The translations under genes and the position numbers were made by a program. The notes beneath the pieces are model-generated. The model had not been told where the DNA came from, ran no database searches, and saw only the letters and a program-made list of their open reading frames with translations. This document shows, piece after piece, positions 7,401 through 8,195 of a stretch of 8,195 nt of DNA. The stretch comes from Bacteroidales bacterium UBA2861 (GTDB lineage Bacteria; Bacteroidota; Bacteroidia; Bacteroidales; UBA932): positions 3,542 to 11,736 of the forward strand of contig DEFD01000019.1 of assembly GCA_002350615.1 (NCBI GenBank), given 5' to 3'. How positions within the stretch are numbered: the first letter of the stretch is position 1; the number at the start of each line of letters is the position of its first letter.

Positions 7401-8195
7401 GCAGCGAGACCGTGGTGGTGAGCCGTATGACCGAGCTCAGCATCGTGGATGAGAATACCGGATATCCTTATTCCCACTATGATATTCCTTACGGATCCGT
7501 CCTCTTCAAGAAAGACGGAGACAAGGTGAAGAAGGGTGACAAGATCTGCGAATGGGATCCTTACAATGCATCCACGCTCGTGGAGGTTGCAGGAAAGGTT
7601 GCATTCGAGAACCTCATCGAAGGTGTCACTTTCCGCAAGGACAATGCCGACGAGTTCGCAATGAGCTCCGACAAGGTCATCGTGGAATCCAAGGACAAGA
7701 CCAAGAACCCTACCCTGCTCATCCTCGACTCCAAGGGCGAGACCCTCAGGCAGTACAACCTGCCTATCGGCGCCCACATCACGGTGGATGACGGTTCCAA
7801 GGTGAAGGTCGGTGACGTCATCATCAAGATCCCCCGCGCCATCGGCAAGGCTTCCGATATTACCGGCGGTCTTCCCAGGGTTACCGAACTGTTCGAAGCC
7901 CGCAACTCTTCCAACCCCGCCATCCTCTCCGAAATCAACGGTGAGGTCATCATGGGCAAGGTCAAGAGGGGCAACCGCGAAATTACCGTCAAGAACAAGA
8001 GCGGTGTCGAAAAGCACTATCTCGTTCCCCTTACCAAGCAGATCCTTGTGCAGGAGAACGACTATGTGAAGGCCGGCACTCCCCTCTCCGACGGCGGTAT
8101 TTCTCCTTCGGACATCCTCGCCATCCTCGGCCCGGTGAAGGCTCAGGAATACATTGTCAATGAAATTCAGGCCGTGTATCGTCTGCAGGGTGTGA
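4487..8195 (+). CDS. rpoC: DNA-directed RNA polymerase subunit beta', 5' part (3' end outside window)
   Basis: An open frame of 1,236 codons runs from ATG 4487 off the window edge; Bacteroides beta' has a little over 1,420 residues, so roughly 190 are missing. It carries the catalytic magnesium site of RNA polymerase: NADFDGD at 468-474 with Asp470, Asp472 and Asp474. Other landmarks in order: zinc site 1, Cys68, Cys70, Cys83 and Cys86; the switch/rudder region GKRVDYSARS from 354; the F-loop region DSGARGS at 720-726; the bridge helix, about 767-799, containing THGARKGLADTALKTA; zinc site 2, Cys813, Cys887, Cys894 and Cys897; and the trigger loop QSIGEPGTQLTLRTFHVGG at 920-938, with Leu931, Arg932 and His935 at the positions of E. 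coli Met932, Arg933 and His936. About 185 residues separate this from ITGGLPRVTELFEARN (from about 1125), so an SI3-like insert lies in the trigger loop. The last codons read VYRLQGV, conserved in beta'. No frameshift is seen. Confidence 0.98.
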   Translation, partial: MPTFNNREKKVNSNFQTISISLASPEDITERSCGEVLKPETVNYRTYKPERDGLFCEKIFGPTKDYECYCGKYKRIRYRGIVCDRCGVEVTEKKVRRERMGHINLTVPVAHIWYFKSAPNKISALLGIPAKKLESVIYYEKYIVVNPGKSELAKMDLLAEDEYLDVLAKLPGNENLSDSDPDKFIAKMGAEGIYDLLKEIDADALGKELRARMREETSQQRKAEILKRLQIVKWFQESKKVNHPEWMIMKVIPVIPPDLRPLVPLDGGRFATSDLNDLYRRVIIRNNRLKKLMEIKAPEVILRNEKRMLQEAVDSLFDNSKKSSAVKSESNRALKSLSDSLKGKQGRFRQNLLGKRVDYSARSVIVVGPELNMHECGLPKFMAAELYKPFIIRKLIERGIVKTVKSAKKIVDRKDPVIWDILENVMKGHPVLLNRAPTLHRLGIQAFQPRMIEGKAIQLHPLACTAFNADFDGDQMAVHLPLGNAAIMEAQLLMLGSQNILNPANGAPITVPSQDMVLGLYYITKIRPGAKGEGMTFYGPEEVIIAYNEKAIEMHAEINVRIPADKQDASKGTQMVKTTAGRIIVNQFVPEEVPYVNEVLGKKALRKIITEVIKCTGVTRTAKFLDDIKNLGYDQAFRAGISFNLGDVIIPKEKYKLIEDGYRQVNDIKNNYSMGFITNNERYNKVIDLWTAIDNKLSGIVEKQISADQQGFNPVYMMLDSGARGSTQQIKQLCGMRGLMAKPQKSGAAGSEIIENPVISNLKEGMTVLEYFISTHGARKGLADTALKTADAGYLTRRLVDVSHDIIVTEEDCGTLRGLIATAIKNKDEVVETLGERILGRTSVHDIFNPLTGELILRAGEEIREKEAALIDSLPIEQVEIRSVLTCESRHGVCAKCYGRNLATSRMVEKGEVVGVIAAQSIGEPGTQLTLRTFHVGGTAGGSVVDSSIESKYDGKLQFEELRTIERETENGSETVVVSRMTELSIVDENTGYPYSHYDIPYGSVLFKKDGDKVKKGDKICEWDPYNASTLVEVAGKVAFENLIEGVTFRKDNADEFAMSSDKVIVESKDKTKNPTLLILDSKGETLRQYNLPIGAHITVDDGSKVKVGDVIIKIPRAIGKASDITGGLPRVTELFEARNSSNPAILSEINGEVIMGKVKRGNREITVKNKSGVEKHYLVPLTKQILVQENDYVKAGTPLSDGGISPSDILAILGPVKAQEYIVNEIQAVYRLQGV

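Noticed and set aside
8189..8195. Apparent TGA at the very end as a stop for rpoC
   Set aside because: In the rpoC frame the last bases read GGT GTG A; the TGA is out of frame, and the conserved VYRLQGV segment continues beyond the window.

Overview
The window holds the end of the ribosomal-protein/RNA-polymerase gene cluster of a member of the Bacteroidota, all on the + strand: the last 40 codons of rplJ (L10), complete rplL (L7/L12), complete rpoB (beta subunit, 1,273 residues) and the first 1,236 codons of rpoC (beta' subunit), which runs off the right edge. The Bacteroidota placement, most likely order Bacteroidales, rests on three things. RpoB and RpoC read like the Bacteroides/Alistipes proteins from memory (for example the RpoB N-terminus with LEYPDLLEVQLKSF and the RpoC segment VDYSARSVIVVGPEL). 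No start codon has a Shine-Dalgarno sequence. The leaders are A-rich with A at -3. The coding DNA is fairly GC-rich by eye, so a genus is not assigned.

Layout: rplJ ends at 124. A 36-base gap with no G leads into rplL (161-535). A 107-base gap follows, with a small hairpin and then a textbook intrinsic terminator or attenuator (566-604). rpoB (643-4464) and rpoC (from 4487) are separated by only 22 bases and must be co-transcribed and translated in step. No stretch longer than 300 bases lacks a gene. I see no tRNA, rRNA, mobile element, CRISPR array or foreign insertion.

How they work together: L10 and L7/L12 form the ribosomal stalk that recruits and activates translation GTPases, while beta and beta' form the catalytic core of RNA polymerase. 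The hairpin between rplL and rpoB sits where it could let much more stalk-protein mRNA than polymerase mRNA be made, the same logic as the attenuator known at this junction in E. coli. All catalytic, zinc-binding and bridge/trigger elements inside the window are intact, and there is no frameshift.

This is an ordinary, highly conserved core region and I do not find a previously undescribed system in it. The points worth a second look are the rplL-rpoB terminator, the G-free rplL leader with four in-frame TAA codons, residues bearing on rifampicin and fidaxomicin response, and the very long open antisense frames, which I judge to be a codon-usage artefact.
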